From NCBI GenBank assembly GCA_000442125.1, contig KE546965.1, positions 1,674,001 to 1,738,000 of the forward strand: a DNA stretch of 64,000 nucleotides, in the 5' to 3' direction. Source of the stretch: Opeltia flavorubescens. Its lineage: Eukaryota > Ascomycota > Lecanoromycetes > Teloschistales > Teloschistaceae. Positions 1 through 16,043 of this stretch are shown here, in pieces. The number at the start of each line of letters is the position of its first letter. Within the stretch, counting starts at the first letter, position 1. The notes below the pieces were generated by a model. The model searched no databases. It had not been told where the DNA came from and saw nothing but the letters and a program-made list of their open reading frames with translations. The position numbers and the translations under genes were made by a program.

Positions 1-2722
1 TATTTATAATAGAACCCTAATTAGTCGAAGATTATAATATATATAATTAAAAACGCTGCTATTTATATTAATAACCGAAAAAAATATATATATTAATATA
101 AAATAATATATTCCTATTTTTTTAATTTTTATATTAAAAAATACTTTTTTAATAAATTTTTAATAATATTTTAAAAGCGAATAAAGTATAATAATAAATA
201 AAAGTTTTTATTTTTTATCCTTAATAATAGCGAACCTATAAAATTAATAGACGAATATAATTTTAATATATTTATTATTAATAGATACCGTATAATTAAT
301 AATATAGTTTTACGTTTTTAAATACGCCTATAACCGCAGGTTCTAGATTAGTATATAATAGCTATTTAATTAATTATTTAATTAATTTCTACTAATATTT
401 ATAGACTCTAACCTTTATTTTACTAAACCGATCGATTCTAATAACGAAAAACTATACTAAATAATAAAAAATATCTTTTATTAAAATTATAATTATTCTA
501 TAAACTTAAAACGATTTTTTAAGAAAAATTAAAAAAAATTTTTATATATAAAATTTAATAGAGTTAGACTAGTATAAAATAAATATTAAATATAGTTTTA
601 AATAATTAATAACTATTAAATATTTTAAATTTATTATTTATATTATATATATATAATATTAAATATTTATTATATATATTAGCAGCCGAATAAATACTAT
701 AATAATATTCCTTTTTATTTAATATAATTATTATATATTTTACTTTATATAAAAGGTAGTTACTATAAATTATATAATTTAAATCTTTCTATTTAAATTA
801 TATTATAGGCGCTCGCGTTATATATCTCGCAGCTTTTTTTTTTATTACTATTAATATCGTCTTTTAAATAATTCTCTATATTTAGATATTTTTTAATTAT
901 TCTCGCGTTTTATAATTTTTATATACTATTTTAAATTTTTTAATAATATTTTTTTTAATTTTATTATTTTTTTAATACTTTAACGGCTTATTTATATACT
1001 AGAAGAATTATAAAAATACTAGTAGTAGGTTAATATTAATATTTTAAATACTATATTCTAATATATAACGGAAACCCTAATAATTATTAATTAATTTATA
1101 AAATATATAGTTTTTAGTACTATTCGGACCTATTGGTAGGAAAATTAAAAAGATAATAAATTAAACTACTATTTTTCTAAATAATCGAACTAACTAGCTT
1201 TTTAATAAAAATAAACTCGTTTAATATTTATTCGAGCCCTAAATTAATAAAAAAATACTAATATTATAACCAGATTTTTAAAGTAGATTTTAATTCTAAA
1301 TACAGTTAATAAATATCTAGCGATAAATTAAAAGATACTATTTATATTATTATTTAACTAGCTGGTATTAGAGTAAAAATTAATTTTAATATTATTTATA
1401 AGTATTTAAACGATAAAATAATAATAAAAACTTTTATTTTTAATATAATTAGTAAATAAAAGAATAGTAATTATTTTATAATAGGAAAATAACTTTTTCT
1501 AGATTTCTTAAATTATTTTATTTAAGAATATTTATTTAAAAATCTCGTAAGCTTTAAATATTTATATTTTTTATTTAATTCTAAAAACTAGTTAACCGTT
1601 AATAAAAATATTAATATAATATATAGTATTTATTAATCTATTCGTATAATGTAAAGTATAGAACTTCCGCTTTAATAATTAGTATTAAATCGGGTTATTT
1701 TTAATATAAAATTAAAGGTAAACGTTTAATTTTTAATATTAATATTTTAAATATTATAAAACCCTATTTTCTATTAATCTATTATATTAAAATCGTTTTT
1801 TTATTTATATATCTACTATAGAACTAGAGTTCTATAATCTAGATTATCTATCCTCCGATTATAATAATAAAACTTTATTTTTATTATTTATAAATCCACC
1901 TTTTTAATAAAGGCAATTTTAGTATATTTTAATATATAAGAAGTTTTATATTAATCGTTAATTAATTTATAGGCTATATAGACCTTAATACTATATAGAT
2001 ATATTAATATAACTAAAATTCTAAAAAGCTAATCTAGAAATTTAATAAAATAAAGAAATTAAGGGTAAATTATTTTATAATAAAGTATAAGGGCTATTTT
2101 AAAAAAAATAATAAACTAAAACTATTTTTAATTTAAATACTAAATAAGTTAATATATATTAGACTAGAAGGAATATTACGTTATTAATATTATACTATAA
2201 ATATTATAAGAATTTATATTTAAAAGGTATAATCGTAAAAAATAGTATTTTAAACCTTTTATCTCCGTTTTTAATTATTATTATAAAAATTATAATATCT
2301 ATTTTAATTTCTTTTATATACTATTTACTATAACCGATTAAATTATTAAAAAGAGCGCGGAAAGTAAAAAAGTTAAAAGTCCCGAAATTTTTCCTATAAA
2401 GCTTTATATTATATATAAAAGCTAGTATTACTTTTATAAATTTAATAAGTACTAGATAAATTTTAATAATTAAATATTACTAGATCTATATTTTTATTAA
2501 TATCTTACTAGATTATTATAATAATCGAGTTCGCGGTAAAAAAACTAAAAAATTATTTATAAAATATTAACAACGGATTAAATATATTTAGCTAGAATAA
2601 GAAATTTTATTTAAAATAGTATAGAATTAAAAAAAATTGTAATTAAATTTAAATTAATATTTATTTTTTATTACTTTTAAAGTTTTAATTTACCGGATTA
2701 ATTATTAAATTAGAAACTAGGA

Positions 2723-3496
2723 GCTTATAAAATTTATAAAATAAAAAATTTCTATTATCGAATATAGCGTTATTAATTTTATAGAATATAATTATTATTA
2801 AAGCGAACTAATATTAAAAATAGATCGACCTTCCTTTAAATATAAATATTCGCTAAAGCTTTTATTTAAATCTATAGGGTTTATAAATATAAATATTTAT
2901 TAAAGCCTTTATTTAAATCTATAGAGCTTATAGCGGCGGGGCTTATAGAATTTATAAGGTAAAAAATTTCTATTACCGAATATAGCGCTATTAATTTTAT
3001 AGGGTATAATTATTATTAAAGCGAACTAATATTAAAAATAGGTCGATTCCTCTTTAAATATAGATATTCGCTAAAGCCTTTATTTAAACTTATAAGACTT
3101 ATAGATATAAATATTTACTAAAGCCTTTATTTAAACCTATAGAGCTTATAATAGTAGGGCTCGTAGAATTTACAAGATAAGAAATTCCTATTACTAAATA
3201 TAACGCTGTTAATTTTATAGAATATAATTATTATTAAAATAAACTAATATTAAAAATAAATCGACCCCTTTTAAATATAAATATTCGCTAAAACTTTTAT
3301 TTAAACTTATAAAGTTTATAATAGCGGGGTTTATAGAATTTATAAGGTAAAAAATTTTTATTACCGAATATAGTATTATTAATTTTATAGAGTATAACTA
3401 TTATTAAAATAAATTAATATTAAAAGTAAATCGATTTTTTTTAAATATAAATATTCGTTAAAGCTTTTATTTAAATTTATAGAATTTATAGCGGCG
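2723..3496. repeat. Degenerate tandem array, four units of 218/218/170/168 bp
   Basis: Four head-to-tail units begin at 2723, 2941, 3159 and 3329. The recurring landmark is a motif close to gcttatagaatttata, followed by aaaaaatttctattaccg and, further on, by gcgaactaatattaaaaa in the better-kept copies. The first two units are exactly 218 bases apart and contain an internal duplication of about 48 bases (the tract ending taaagcctttatttaaa occurs twice). The last two units have that tract once, which accounts for their shorter length. Differences between copies are mainly C/T or G/A, as expected if an array was RIP-mutated after it formed. Confidence 0.8.
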
Positions 3497-6400
3497 ATAT
3501 TATAAATAAAACCCTTTTAATTTATTTTAACTACGTTAATATTATTAAAATAGTAGAGTTATTATTTTACGCCGTTAATAATAAGTATAATTATTATTTA
3601 TAGATACTCCTCTTTATTTTTCCTAATATAAATATCGATATTTATCTTCGTATTAAAAAACCTTACGATTACCGATAAGGAGTTCAGTTATAATATTATT
3701 CTAGGTTAGTAGAGGATAAAAGTAGTGCTATAGTATATTTTAAATATTTTAGTAAAATTTAACGCTAAATTTAAAGGAATTATTTAAAGTAATATTATTA
3801 AAGGATTTAAAAGCTATTCTACTTATTTTATTTTAATTATTAGCGCCGATATTTTTTATACTAATTTTATAATATACGCGCCTTTATATACTATTATAAT
3901 TATATTATTAAATAGATAAACTCCTTTTATTTATAATCCTTTATATATTTATTAAATTTAATATTAAAGCGTTTAAGTACTATATAATAAAGTTAATAAT
4001 CTTTAAGATATTAGATTTTATTTATCGAATATTATAGTAATATTCTGATATATTAGTATATATTACTTTTATTATTTATTAATTACTAGTGTTAGTTTAT
4101 TTATTTAAATATTTACTCGAATTTTTTACTTTTTTAACCGATTACTATTTATTGTATATTTATAAATTAAATTTTTTAGTTATATATATTGCTTAAAATT
4201 AGCTTTTATAAATTTAATAAAGCTGTACTATTATTATTAAAAGCGAATAATAGCTTTTAAGAGATTTATCTAAGTAATACCTTTTTAATCTAGCTTTTTA
4301 TTTTAGAAAAGTAAATTTATTATTTATATACCCTAAATTTTTTATTTTTACGATTATTTAATAGAAAATAGGGTATATAATACTTTAATTACTTATATTA
4401 ATAATATTTAGTATATTATTATTAATTTTCCTTTCTATTACTACTAATTTTTAATTTTTTATATTTTAATTACTATTATATTCTAAAATTAAACGCTATA
4501 AAAGCTTTTTAAATACTTATAACTATATTAATAAACGCCTATTCTATTTTTTTTACTAATTTTTTAACCGCTAATCCTATTAATAAAATAATTATTTTAT
4601 TTTCTTTAAAGCCCGCTATATTATATTATATAATATAGTATTTCTATTTTATTAAATAGATAAATCGAGCTAATAGAAACCGGCGTAGTTTAATAATACG
4701 TATATTTATAAAATTCGTAATATTAAATTATTTACCGCTTTAAACGTTAATTATATTAAAAATATATTAAATATTATATATATTACTTCTAAAGTCGAAA
4801 ATAGTTATAAAAATTTTTTTTTTTTAAAAGGAACTATTTAAATATAAAATAAACTTTTAAATATATTATAAATATATTTAATTTATTATAAACAGTTATA
4901 TATATTAAAAAATCGAAGATTAGGTAGATTTTAAATAATATATTAATTATTTCTTTTTTTATACGCTTTACTATATTAATATATAGTTTATAATCCGTTC
5001 GAAATTAATTTTAATAAAGATTATAAATAAATAATAGTAGCTATAAAATTAATACTAGTTTGATTATATTAATTAAAATAGGTATATTCGGTATTTAAAA
5101 GCTTTTTCGCCGGTATTATAATTTTATTATAAGAAAATATACTATAATTATATATAAGTAAGGATCTATAAAATTGATAACTATAATTTATATTATAGCC
5201 GTTTATTTTTATCTATATATTTATAAAAAAAATCTTTTATAAATTAGATTAATATTATCCGCTATTTTATAAAATAGAAATAGATAAATAATTCGAATAA
5301 AAATTATATAAAATTTTTTTTCCGCGATTATAAGCTGCTCTTTTTTTATTTAATAAATCTTTTATTTATTTATTAAATCTTTTTTTATTATATAATAAGT
5401 ATATATCTAGTACCTCGAATAAATAAGTACCCCGTTTTAATATAAACCTTATTTTTTTTATAAATTAATATAATTACCGAGCTTAGGTAAAATATTAATT
5501 AATATAAATAGTAATAATTATATTATATATAGTTTATAATAACGGTATATTATAAATATTAAGTCGTTTTATAAATTATACGAAATTCTTTTTTATCACC
5601 CGTTAATTATTAATATTAGTATTTTTCTTTTAATTATCTAGATAAATTGTTATTTAAATTTTTATTATAAATAATAATTTATCTATTATAATTAGTTTTT
5701 AGTTATATTATTAATTATTATATAATATAACTTTAATTTAAAATTCTATATTCTATATAATATATTTAAAAACGTTAGTTTTATTTAAAACGAATTAAAT
5801 AAATTTATTATACCGTTTTAATAATATATAGTAAATAGTTAATATAGTTTTATACTAGTTTTAACTTTATTATACTATAATATATTATAATTAGAATAAT
5901 ATTATTAGTTTTTATTACTGCTATCGCGGGGTATCTATATCGAACCTATATTTTTCACTCGATTATATTTTTTATCTTATTTTACCCTATTTACTCTCCT
6001 TTATATCCTTTTTATAGTTATTATTACTAGACCGGATAGTCGATTTATATATAAATCTAGTAAAATATTAACGACCTTGCCGGTAATAATAGTAAGTATA
6101 TTATAAACTAGCTAGCTAATTCGGAATAAAATTAACCGAAATTATTAAATAGCTAAATATAATACTTTTTTAACTATATTTTTATTTTTAAGCGATCTAT
6201 AGATTAAATAACTATTTTAAAAAAGGATACTAAATTTAAATATATTTAAAATAAAACTGGTTAAAAAAATCCGAAATTTATTAACGCGGATTAAATAAAG
6301 AAGTTTCTTTTAATAAACGATAATATTTAGCGTTAGTTATTAACGGCCTTCGATAAAAAATATAATATATTTAGTTTAACCGTAACTAATTTTAGGTCTA

Positions 6401-9400
6401 TTAAAAAAAAGGTTTTTTTTAATTTAATTATTTTCGAATTAAGCGAGAAATTCGATTACTATTAATAAAGAAAAAAAAATCCGCTATTTAGTATTATAAA
6501 AGCGATAGTATTTATTATAAAGTATATCTTATTTAATTATTAGTAAAAAGGCGATAATAATTTATTAAATATTATACCTTTAGATTTACTTTTAAAAATA
6601 ATTAATATATTAATACGGCCGATTATATATTCTATTATATATATTTTTAGGATATAATATTAGCTAACTTAATATATAGTTAGTAGGTATTTATAAAATT
6701 ATAGTTTAAAAAGATAATAAATATATTTACGCTTATTTTATAATTATTTTAATTAATAACAACTTTAAAAAAAAGAAGGAATTATTATACCTTAATTTTT
6801 TTATAAAATTTAAAGCTAAAGCGCCGGATATAAAATTTAATAACCTTTAATAAATACTTTTAAAAAATAATAAAAATAGTCGAGTAATAAAGATTATTAT
6901 TAATAGAAATTTATATAATATTTATCTTATTTAAAATAAAATTAAAATTAAAATCGGCTAGTTTAATAAAAAAAATAATAGTTTAATTATTAGTATTTTA
7001 TTATTATTTTAATTCCCTTTAGTTTTAAAACCTTTTAAAAAAAAGTTAAAACTAGTTTATAATATTAGTTAGTCCTAGTTATTATTATTAATTACTAAAA
7101 GTAACTAGTAACTTTAATTAATATAGCTGAAAGTATTATTTTAAAATATAAAGTTAGATTTTTTATAGTAATTTTTAATTTTAAAAAAGGATAAAAATAG
7201 GTTTAAAAAATTTCTTTATAATTCTAATACTTTTTATAATAATAGAAAAATCGATCCGCTATTATTTAAATCTTTTTTTTTATATAATAAAAATAAAAAT
7301 ATATTATTATTATCTAAATTAAATTCTATAAATATATTATATAAAGGTTCTAATTTATTTTTATATCGCGGTTTATACGATTTGAATTTAATAGATAAAA
7401 ACCTTTAAAATAATATTCTCTATTAATATAAGTGATTATTTTTTACTAGCGATTAAATATCTTTAAACCGATTTATATAAAATTCTAAAAAAGATAATAT
7501 ATTAAATAAACCGGAATTTAACCGTATTAATCTTAAAAATAAAATTTAGATAAAGAATATTAAACTAGCTAAAACTATAATAAATACGGTAGTAAATAGT
7601 TAATTCTAGCCTACTTTAGTTATTTAAAGGGCGACGAGTATAATAAATGATAATAATAAGTTTTTAGTATTTATTATATAGCTTATTAATTAGTAGTCGC
7701 CGTTATTAAATAAAGATTAGGAAGCGGAATTAATAATTATAGCGGCTATATAAAGCGAAAAATATTTAAATATTATTTAAAAAAATCTACTTTATTATAT
7801 AAAACTAGGATTTTATAAATATACTAAAAAATCTGAATATAATAAACCTAAAAAATCTATTAATAATAACTAGGCCGATAATAAAAAAGATTAGATTATT
7901 TAATAAATTAAGCTAAAAGACTTTTATTATTTATCGGGTTATATTAAAAATATTTAATAGATTAAAAGATAAAATAATATTTAATCTTTATATAAATACA
8001 ATATTTAAAAAATTTACTCGAATATTTTATTTTATAGAATTCGAGTATTTTAAAATATTTATAATATTATAAAGCTTTTAAAATAAAATTAATAGAAAAC
8101 CTTATTTTTATTAAGCGTATACCGCCTTTTATATATTATATATAAAAGTATAATAAAATAGTAATTTTTTTATAAATATTATAAATTTAAATAAAATAAA
8201 AACTTTAATAAATATAGTTATAAATTAGAATTAAAAAAATTATAAACTATTTAAATAATAGTCGTAATTATTATAAATTATAGAATATTATAAATATTCT
8301 TTAAGATCGAAACTATTTAATATAAGGATCGAATCGATTAATATTTTAATTATACCGACGAGTAATTAATAAAATTATACTATTCTTTTACTAGTAATAT
8401 ATAAAGTATCGATTATTTTTATATATTAGCTAGCCCTATTAATTATATTTAACTAATAAAGGGGTTAAACTTTATTTTAGTCCTTTTTTATTTATTAATA
8501 AACTAATTAGATTAATTTAAAAATTATTTTAATTTTATTAAATAAAAAATCCTTTTTATTTATAGATAAGAAATTATAGATAAGTTTAAATTATTAAACC
8601 TATAGTATTATAAACTCGTCTATCCCGTATAAAAGAAAATCGATAAAATCTAAAAGTTTATATTAAAAGAAAATTAAAATAATGTAATTATTTTTTATAG
8701 CCTTTATTTATATAAAAAATAGATTTATATAGTATTCTTTTACAAGTATAGTTTTAATTAGAAGGAAAATAATAATAAAAAACCTAATAAAAATTTTATT
8801 ATATAAAGACGAATATTTATAAATAAAGTATATTAATATATAACTATTAGAATTATAAAGTTATAAATATTTATAAATTAATACTTTATAATAAAATAGC
8901 TTATAATAATAATTTTATATAGTACTAATTTTAAATCGATAATAATATAAATTAAAACTTTATAAAATAGATTTATTAATTAGAATAGGCCCGATAAAAA
9001 AATTAAATAGAAAAAATAGAACGACTAACGCGCGAAATTTAGAAATTAGACCGATATAATTATAGTAATAAATTTAAAACCGATATATAACGTATATATT
9101 TATAATAGTTTAAAAATAATTATATAAAATTAAAAAAAAAAATAAACTAGCTTAAAAAAATTTTATATCTAAATTTTAAAAGTTTTTTTCTATTATAACT
9201 ATAACGCGGATAGTATATACTAAGATATTTAGCGTATTTTTATATAATATATAGTTAAACTATTATTAAAATATATTCTACAATTTTAAAAAAAATATTA
9301 AAGGTATAATTATAATAAAATTTTAAAGTATTTTACCTAATTTAAAAAAAAAAAATAGGTTAAATTTTTAAAATTCGAATATTCGAGTAAAATCTATAAA

Positions 9401-12400
9401 TTACTTTTAATTATAGATTTTAAGAAGTACTATAATTATTACTATAAAATTAGGGTATTTAATAATTTCCCTAGCTTATTAACCGTCCTGGATTTTAAAA
9501 ACGATTTATATATAGCTAACGATATTATAAAAAAAAGCGACTAAACTTTAACCTAATAATAAAAAATTAAAACGGGAACTATATATAATCTATTTAAAAA
9601 TTCTCCTATCTAATATTATATTAAAAAGATTTATAATTTTAGAACTAATCTAAAAATTAAAGCGCTTAATTATTAAATAAATAAGTAATAAAAAAAAATA
9701 AAAAGGTTATAATCTATATAATAACGCTATATAAAATATATATTCTATATTAAATAAGTATATTATTCTATTATCCCTTGTAAATTATCTATTCTAATAT
9801 AATATTATTTTAATAACTTAAAATTATTAAAAAAAAACTATTATATTAATTAATAGCGAAATACTTAAAAAAAATACCGTCGCGATTTTTAAAGAATTTA
9901 AAAAATTAGATAGATTTTAATATTTTATAAATATTATAAAAATTATTAATATAAGCTATAATTTTTAAATCGCTTAATAACTCTATATTTTTAATTTTAA
10001 GTAGTAGCTAAAAAATAAAAAGTAAATTAAAGGTCGAATTATTTATATTAGTTAAACGAGGTTTATAATAATATAGCGCCTTTTATATTATTATTTAAAG
10101 ATCGATTTTAGTATATTAAATAAAAATTTTAGATTTAAAATAATTTAAAGAGTAATATAGGAATATAAATATAAATTTATTAAAAAATTTAGTATAAGAT
10201 ACGCTAATATTTAAATTTATAAATAAATCGAAGCTATTATATTAAATAAAACTAAAAATAATTTTATTAATAAAAAGGAGATTAAATAAAAGGAAACTAA
10301 AATATATAATATTATTTATAGAAATATATATTTAGTAGTTTAGAATTAGTATAAAATATTTTTTAAATCTATCTATTTTAATATATAAATATACTTATAA
10401 ATAAAAATAATAATAATAGGTTATAAATAATAATTATATATTTTCTATAACTTTAAGTTTTAATAAAATATATTATTTATATATAATCTATAAAAATAGA
10501 TTATTTTACTAAGAAATATACTCGTTTATTTCTTTTATAAGCTCTTTTATAATCTATTTTTTCTAATAAAATAACCTATAATAAGAAGCTTTAAAGGTAA
10601 AAGGATATTAAATATAGTAAAATTTAATAAACGTTAATATTAATAATTTAAAATAATTTAATAGATTTATTTAAAATAATTTATTATTATAAAAGCACGC
10701 TATACTTTATTAAATAAAATATATTATTATAATATAATAAAAAAATCTATATATTTTAACGTTTAATAAATTATAAATTTAGTTATATAAATATTAAAAA
10801 TTATAAATACTTTTTTTATAATAAACTAGTAATAATTATATAAAAACTAGTTAAATATTTATATATATATTAAATTCGATAAAAAAGAATACTATAATAA
10901 ATACTACGGCGCGTATAATTTCCAGTTAACTTTTATATTTACCCACGAAATAATAAAAGTATTAAAAAGCTTATAAAAAATATTTTAAAAAAATTCTAAT
11001 ATAATACTCTAACCTCTCTAGAACTCTAACCTTAATAAAATTATACTATAGAGTAAATTAATAAAAGATTAGAAGATAAAAACTATAATATTATTCTATA
11101 TAAGTTAGGAGTACTATTAATATCTAGTACCGCGAGGATAGAAATATATTTTAAAATAATAAAAATAAGAACTAGAGAACTAGTTAATTATTTAGTATAT
11201 ATTTATAGGGTATATTAAATACTAAATCTTTTTAATCCGTATAAAATAGTATTTAAAAAGCTAATAATATAAAAAAGCAGCTCTGGTATATTCTATAATC
11301 TAAAAATTAAAAAAAATATTCGATTAAATTATATTTTTAAAGGTATATAAAATAATATTTATATTACGGAATAAAATAAGCAATATTTAGATATATTAGA
11401 TTTTATTTTATTTACTTTAAAATACGAATATTATTTAATTAACTAGTTTTTCGATAGTAAATATACTAAAAATAAAATTTAAAAGTTTATTAATACTATT
11501 ATAATAAGTAATAAATAAAAGCTATTTATTTTTTATAATACTAATAAGTAGCTAGTCTAGATTAATTAGATTTTATATAGTTTAAAAAACTATAATAGAT
11601 ATAAAATAATAGATTTAAAGGTTAAAGTATTATATATAGACTTAAAATCTAGTATATATATAATTATATACTATAATATACTAGATATTCTAGAATTTAT
11701 AATCGGTTATAAATTTTTTTCTCTTTATTTTAACTATAATCCTATATAGCTATATAACGATAATAGAAAAAAAATATATAATAAGATATATACCGCGAAT
11801 TAATAGTAGAATAAGTAATAGATATTACTAAAAAACGCGACGATTATTCTAGTTAATTAAATAAACGATAAAATTTAATTAATATAGCTTTATAAAAATT
11901 AAAAAACTTATTCTATTTATATAATAATTAATAATTTTAATTATATTATATACTATAAATAGATTACTTCTAATATAATACTATTAAAATTTATTTTTAT
12001 TATCGAAAAAATATAATTAGAGGTAAAAATAAAAATATATTACTATACTATAAAAATTATATTTAAATATAAATATCTAATACTAGTATTATAAATTAAA
12101 AAATAACTAACCTATATATATAATATTAGAAGAAGCCGTAAAAATAGAAATTATATAAAAATATACTAATAGAAAGGTTAGACGATACTTCCCGATTATA
12201 GAAATAGTAATAGTAGATTATAAGGAATAAGCTATAATCGCGGGAATTAAAAATAACCGCTAGTATCCTATATATACGGTTTTATTAAATAAACGTAGTA
12301 ATTTTACGAAATATTAGCTAAAACGGATTTATACTAGTATATAAAAATAGATTAAAAAGTAACAGCGAGATAATATACTATCTATAAACGATTTATAGGT

Positions 12401-14703
12401 TTATAAATAGAAGATTTTTATAAAAAATTATATATATATTAATATCTATTAATACTTTATATTAAATCTATTATATTAGCTATATAAAAAAATAGTAATA
12501 TATTATTTAAAATAGATTAAGATTATATTAAAAAAAATATATAAAAATAAATATAAAAAAGAAGAGTAGATTTTAATCGCTAAAATATTAAATTTATTAT
12601 AGTTTAATATAAGATTTTAATAGATACCACGATTTTCTAAACTTAAAATTTTTAAAAAATTTAATACCGTAAGTTAATAAACGGGAGTAGAATAAAAAGC
12701 ACTTATTAAATAAATAATATCTATACTAGCGCTATTATTTAAGAAAACCCCTACTATTATATACTTTATATAAATAATAGTAGACTTTATAATATTAATA
12801 TAATATAAAACGTATAATAAAAAAACAATCGATTTTATTAAACGGTATATCTCGCGAATAGCTTATCTCGCTTATTCTATTTTTTAGAAATACTATACTT
12901 ATAATATAGTAATAAAAAGGTTTAACTTTCTAAAATTCCATATAATAACTTATTATTTAAATATAATTATTTTCTTTAAATATTATAATAGGTTCTATAC
13001 GGAATATAATAAAACAGTATATAAGTATTATATTAAAATATTCTATAAAAGGACTAATAATAAAAAGTTTTTTAAATAAATTTTTTAATATAACTCCTAA
13101 CAAATTAAATTATTTATAATAAAAAATTATTTTAAGAGCTATATTATTAAACTAAAAATTAAAGTTTTTATAGATTAAAAAATAAAATTCACTAGAATAT
13201 TAAAAGCGATAAATATAAATTATTCCTTATATTTATTTTTAATATTTTAAAAAATTGGCCGGCTAGAATAACTAAATATTCGAAACTAAAAAATATAATA
13301 TTCTATTATTTATATTTAATAGAAGCTTTAAATTCTAAATTTTATTAAAGCCCTAGCGGTTTTTATAAAAAAATACTATTAGTAATATAAAAATCCTAAA
13401 ATAAAATATTATTAAAATTAAACGCGGGATTATAACTTTATTTAAATTAAAGGTTATATAATATTTATTTATAAATTAATAATAATATAAAAATATAATA
13501 GTATAGATCTAAATAATATAAAATATATAGTTTTAAAAAAAATTTAGTACTTATCTATTAACGGCAGCGTTAATAGTTAATAATAAAAAGATTATATTTA
13601 ATTATAACCTCCGCCGAGTAATAGGCCTAGTAATATAATTAGGTCGAAAAAATAAAGTCTCTTTTAAAGGATAAAAATAGGTAATTTTCGATTAATAATT
13701 ACGGTTATTAACTAATATAAATATAATAACTATAAAAACTACTCCCGATATAATAACGCTCTATTTAAAATATATTAATTTTAAGGAAAAAAGATTTTAA
13801 ACGACTACTATAGTATATATAAAATTAAAAAATAGCTTAAAAGTACTATAAAAATATTAAAGTTTTTAGACTATAAACGTTTTTATTTTATAAAAGTAAT
13901 TTAATATAATATTTATATTATTAGCGCCGGTCTTTTAATTAATAGAAAAGGTAATAAAAAAAGTTTTTTATATTTAAATAATATATATAACTTTTAATTT
14001 TATAATTAGCTATACTATCTAGATTTCTTAAATAAATAGAATCGTATAACGGATTTTTATATAAGAATAGTATTAAAAAATTAAATTTATAGAGAAGAAT
14101 ATTTCTAGCCTTTTAAATAATTCCGCGTATCTAGTAAAAAATAATTATATAGATTTAAAAATAGTAGTAATTTACTATAATATATAGTTTAATAAATTAT
14201 CGCTTATATAATTTATATTTAATAAACCGTCTACTATAATAAAGGTTTAATAAAATAACGCTATTTAAATAGAATTTAAGTAATATACTACTATTATTTT
14301 AGATCTTTAATAAATTATTACTATTATTATATAATTTTATATTATTTACCTATAAAATCCCGAGCTATTTTTAATCTATACTATATTTATTAAATATATA
14401 AGCGAGGTTTAAATAAAAGTACTCTAGATAATAAATAATAAACTTTAATTATTTCGTCCCTCGAGCTTATTTAAATTAAAAAACGAGCTATTTATACTAT
14501 TAATTCTATATTAAGTATCTTACTAGACGAGCGCTAAACAATTTAAAAAAAGGTAAAATAGTTTTACGGGCTTTAAGATATAATATACTTCTAGAACTAT
14601 TTAAACTACTTGAACTAAACTTTAATTCTAGGGTTTGTTTTATAAACTCAAGATATTATAATTCTTTAATAATAAAATCTATGATTAAATAGATTTAAAT
14701 ATT

Positions 14704-14731
14704 AAAAAACGCTAAATTTAATTAAATAAAT
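14704..14731 (+). repeat. 28-bp direct repeat, left copy
   Basis: The 28 bases beginning aaaaaacgctaaattt recur without mismatch at 16016-16043, about 1.3 kb downstream. The pair lies at or near the two sides of most of the extreme AT sub-block, with related sequence (aatagat) shortly before each copy. It could be the remnant of element ends or of a duplicated segment. Low complexity makes chance similarity possible, but the shared acgct core argues against simple AT-tract matching. Confidence 0.5.
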
Positions 14732-16015
14732 ATATTAAATTTTAATTTTAATATTAATTATTATTTAGCTCTAATTATTTTATTATCTTTTTATTTATAA
14801 AATATAGCTGTAATAATATATTTTAATATATATTATTCAATTTTTTATTATTTTTCAATTAAAATAAATTTATTTTATAAAATTTTTATTATAATATAAT
14901 AATAATTAATATAATTATAAAATTAATTAATAAATTTTCTTTTTATTTTATAAAATAATTTTAAATAGTTAAATTAATTAAATAATTATTTATAATTAGA
15001 TAATTTAAAAATATTAATTATTATTATTATAATTGGTTATAATTATTTCTATTTCGATTAAATTTCTATTAAATTTAATAATAAAATACTTTTTTTCTAT
15101 TTTATTTAATAAAAAATATATTAAAATTAATTTTTATATTATATTTTTTCTATTATTTAAAAATTTTATTATATTAAATAAATTTTACTAATTTATAAAA
15201 TTATTATAGATTTTTTTTAGAATTAAAAAAATAAAAATAAATATTAAAATTATTATAAATAAAAATTAATATTAGTTTTTTAATATAAATTTAAAATTTT
15301 TTAATTTTAATAATTATAATAATATTTATATAAAAAGTTTATATTATTTTAATTAAAATTTTTTAAATATTTTTTTTAATAACTTTAATAGTATTATTAT
15401 AAAATTTTTTTATTTTTTAAATTAAAGTTATAAATATTTATTTTTTATTTTAAAGGTTATAATAATAATATTATAAATATTTTTACTTTTTTCAGTTGAA
15501 ATTTCTAAATATTCGATTGAGATAATATATTAAATAATAATAAAAATATATTATTTTAAATTATTCGATTAGTAAATTATTTTTATATTAAAAAATAGTA
15601 TAAACTCGAATTTTTTTATAAAAATTATTTATTGAAATTATAAAAATTTACTAAAAGTTTTTATTTTAAATAAATATAATTATACAGAAATATAATCTAA
15701 TAATAAAATCTATTCAATTTTTCAAATTATAATAAAAAAAATTTTGAATTTTAATTAAAAAGTAAAATATTAAAATATAATTTGATTCAATTTTTATAAT
15801 CGAATATTAATATAAAAATAATTATTTAATAGATAAAATAATATTAAATTTATTTAAATAATTTAATATTATATAATTATTAATTATATTATTTTTTATA
15901 AAATATATCTTTTATAATAATATTATTTTATATAATAAATATCAAATAATAAAATATATTAAATTTAAAAAATTTATTTTTTTATAAAATCTATATTTAA
16001 ATAGATATTAGCGCT

Positions 16016-16043
16016 AAAAAACGCTAAATTTAATTAAATAAAT
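16016..16043 (+). repeat. 28-bp direct repeat, right copy
   Basis: Exact copy of the 28 bases at 14704-14731 in the same orientation. After it the sequences diverge at once (the left copy continues atatt, the right copy ttgttt). Confidence 0.5.

Noticed and set aside
1-60. A single aaccctaa at the left end suggesting a telomere
   Set aside because: It occurs once, without tandem copies, so it is not a telomere repeat array.
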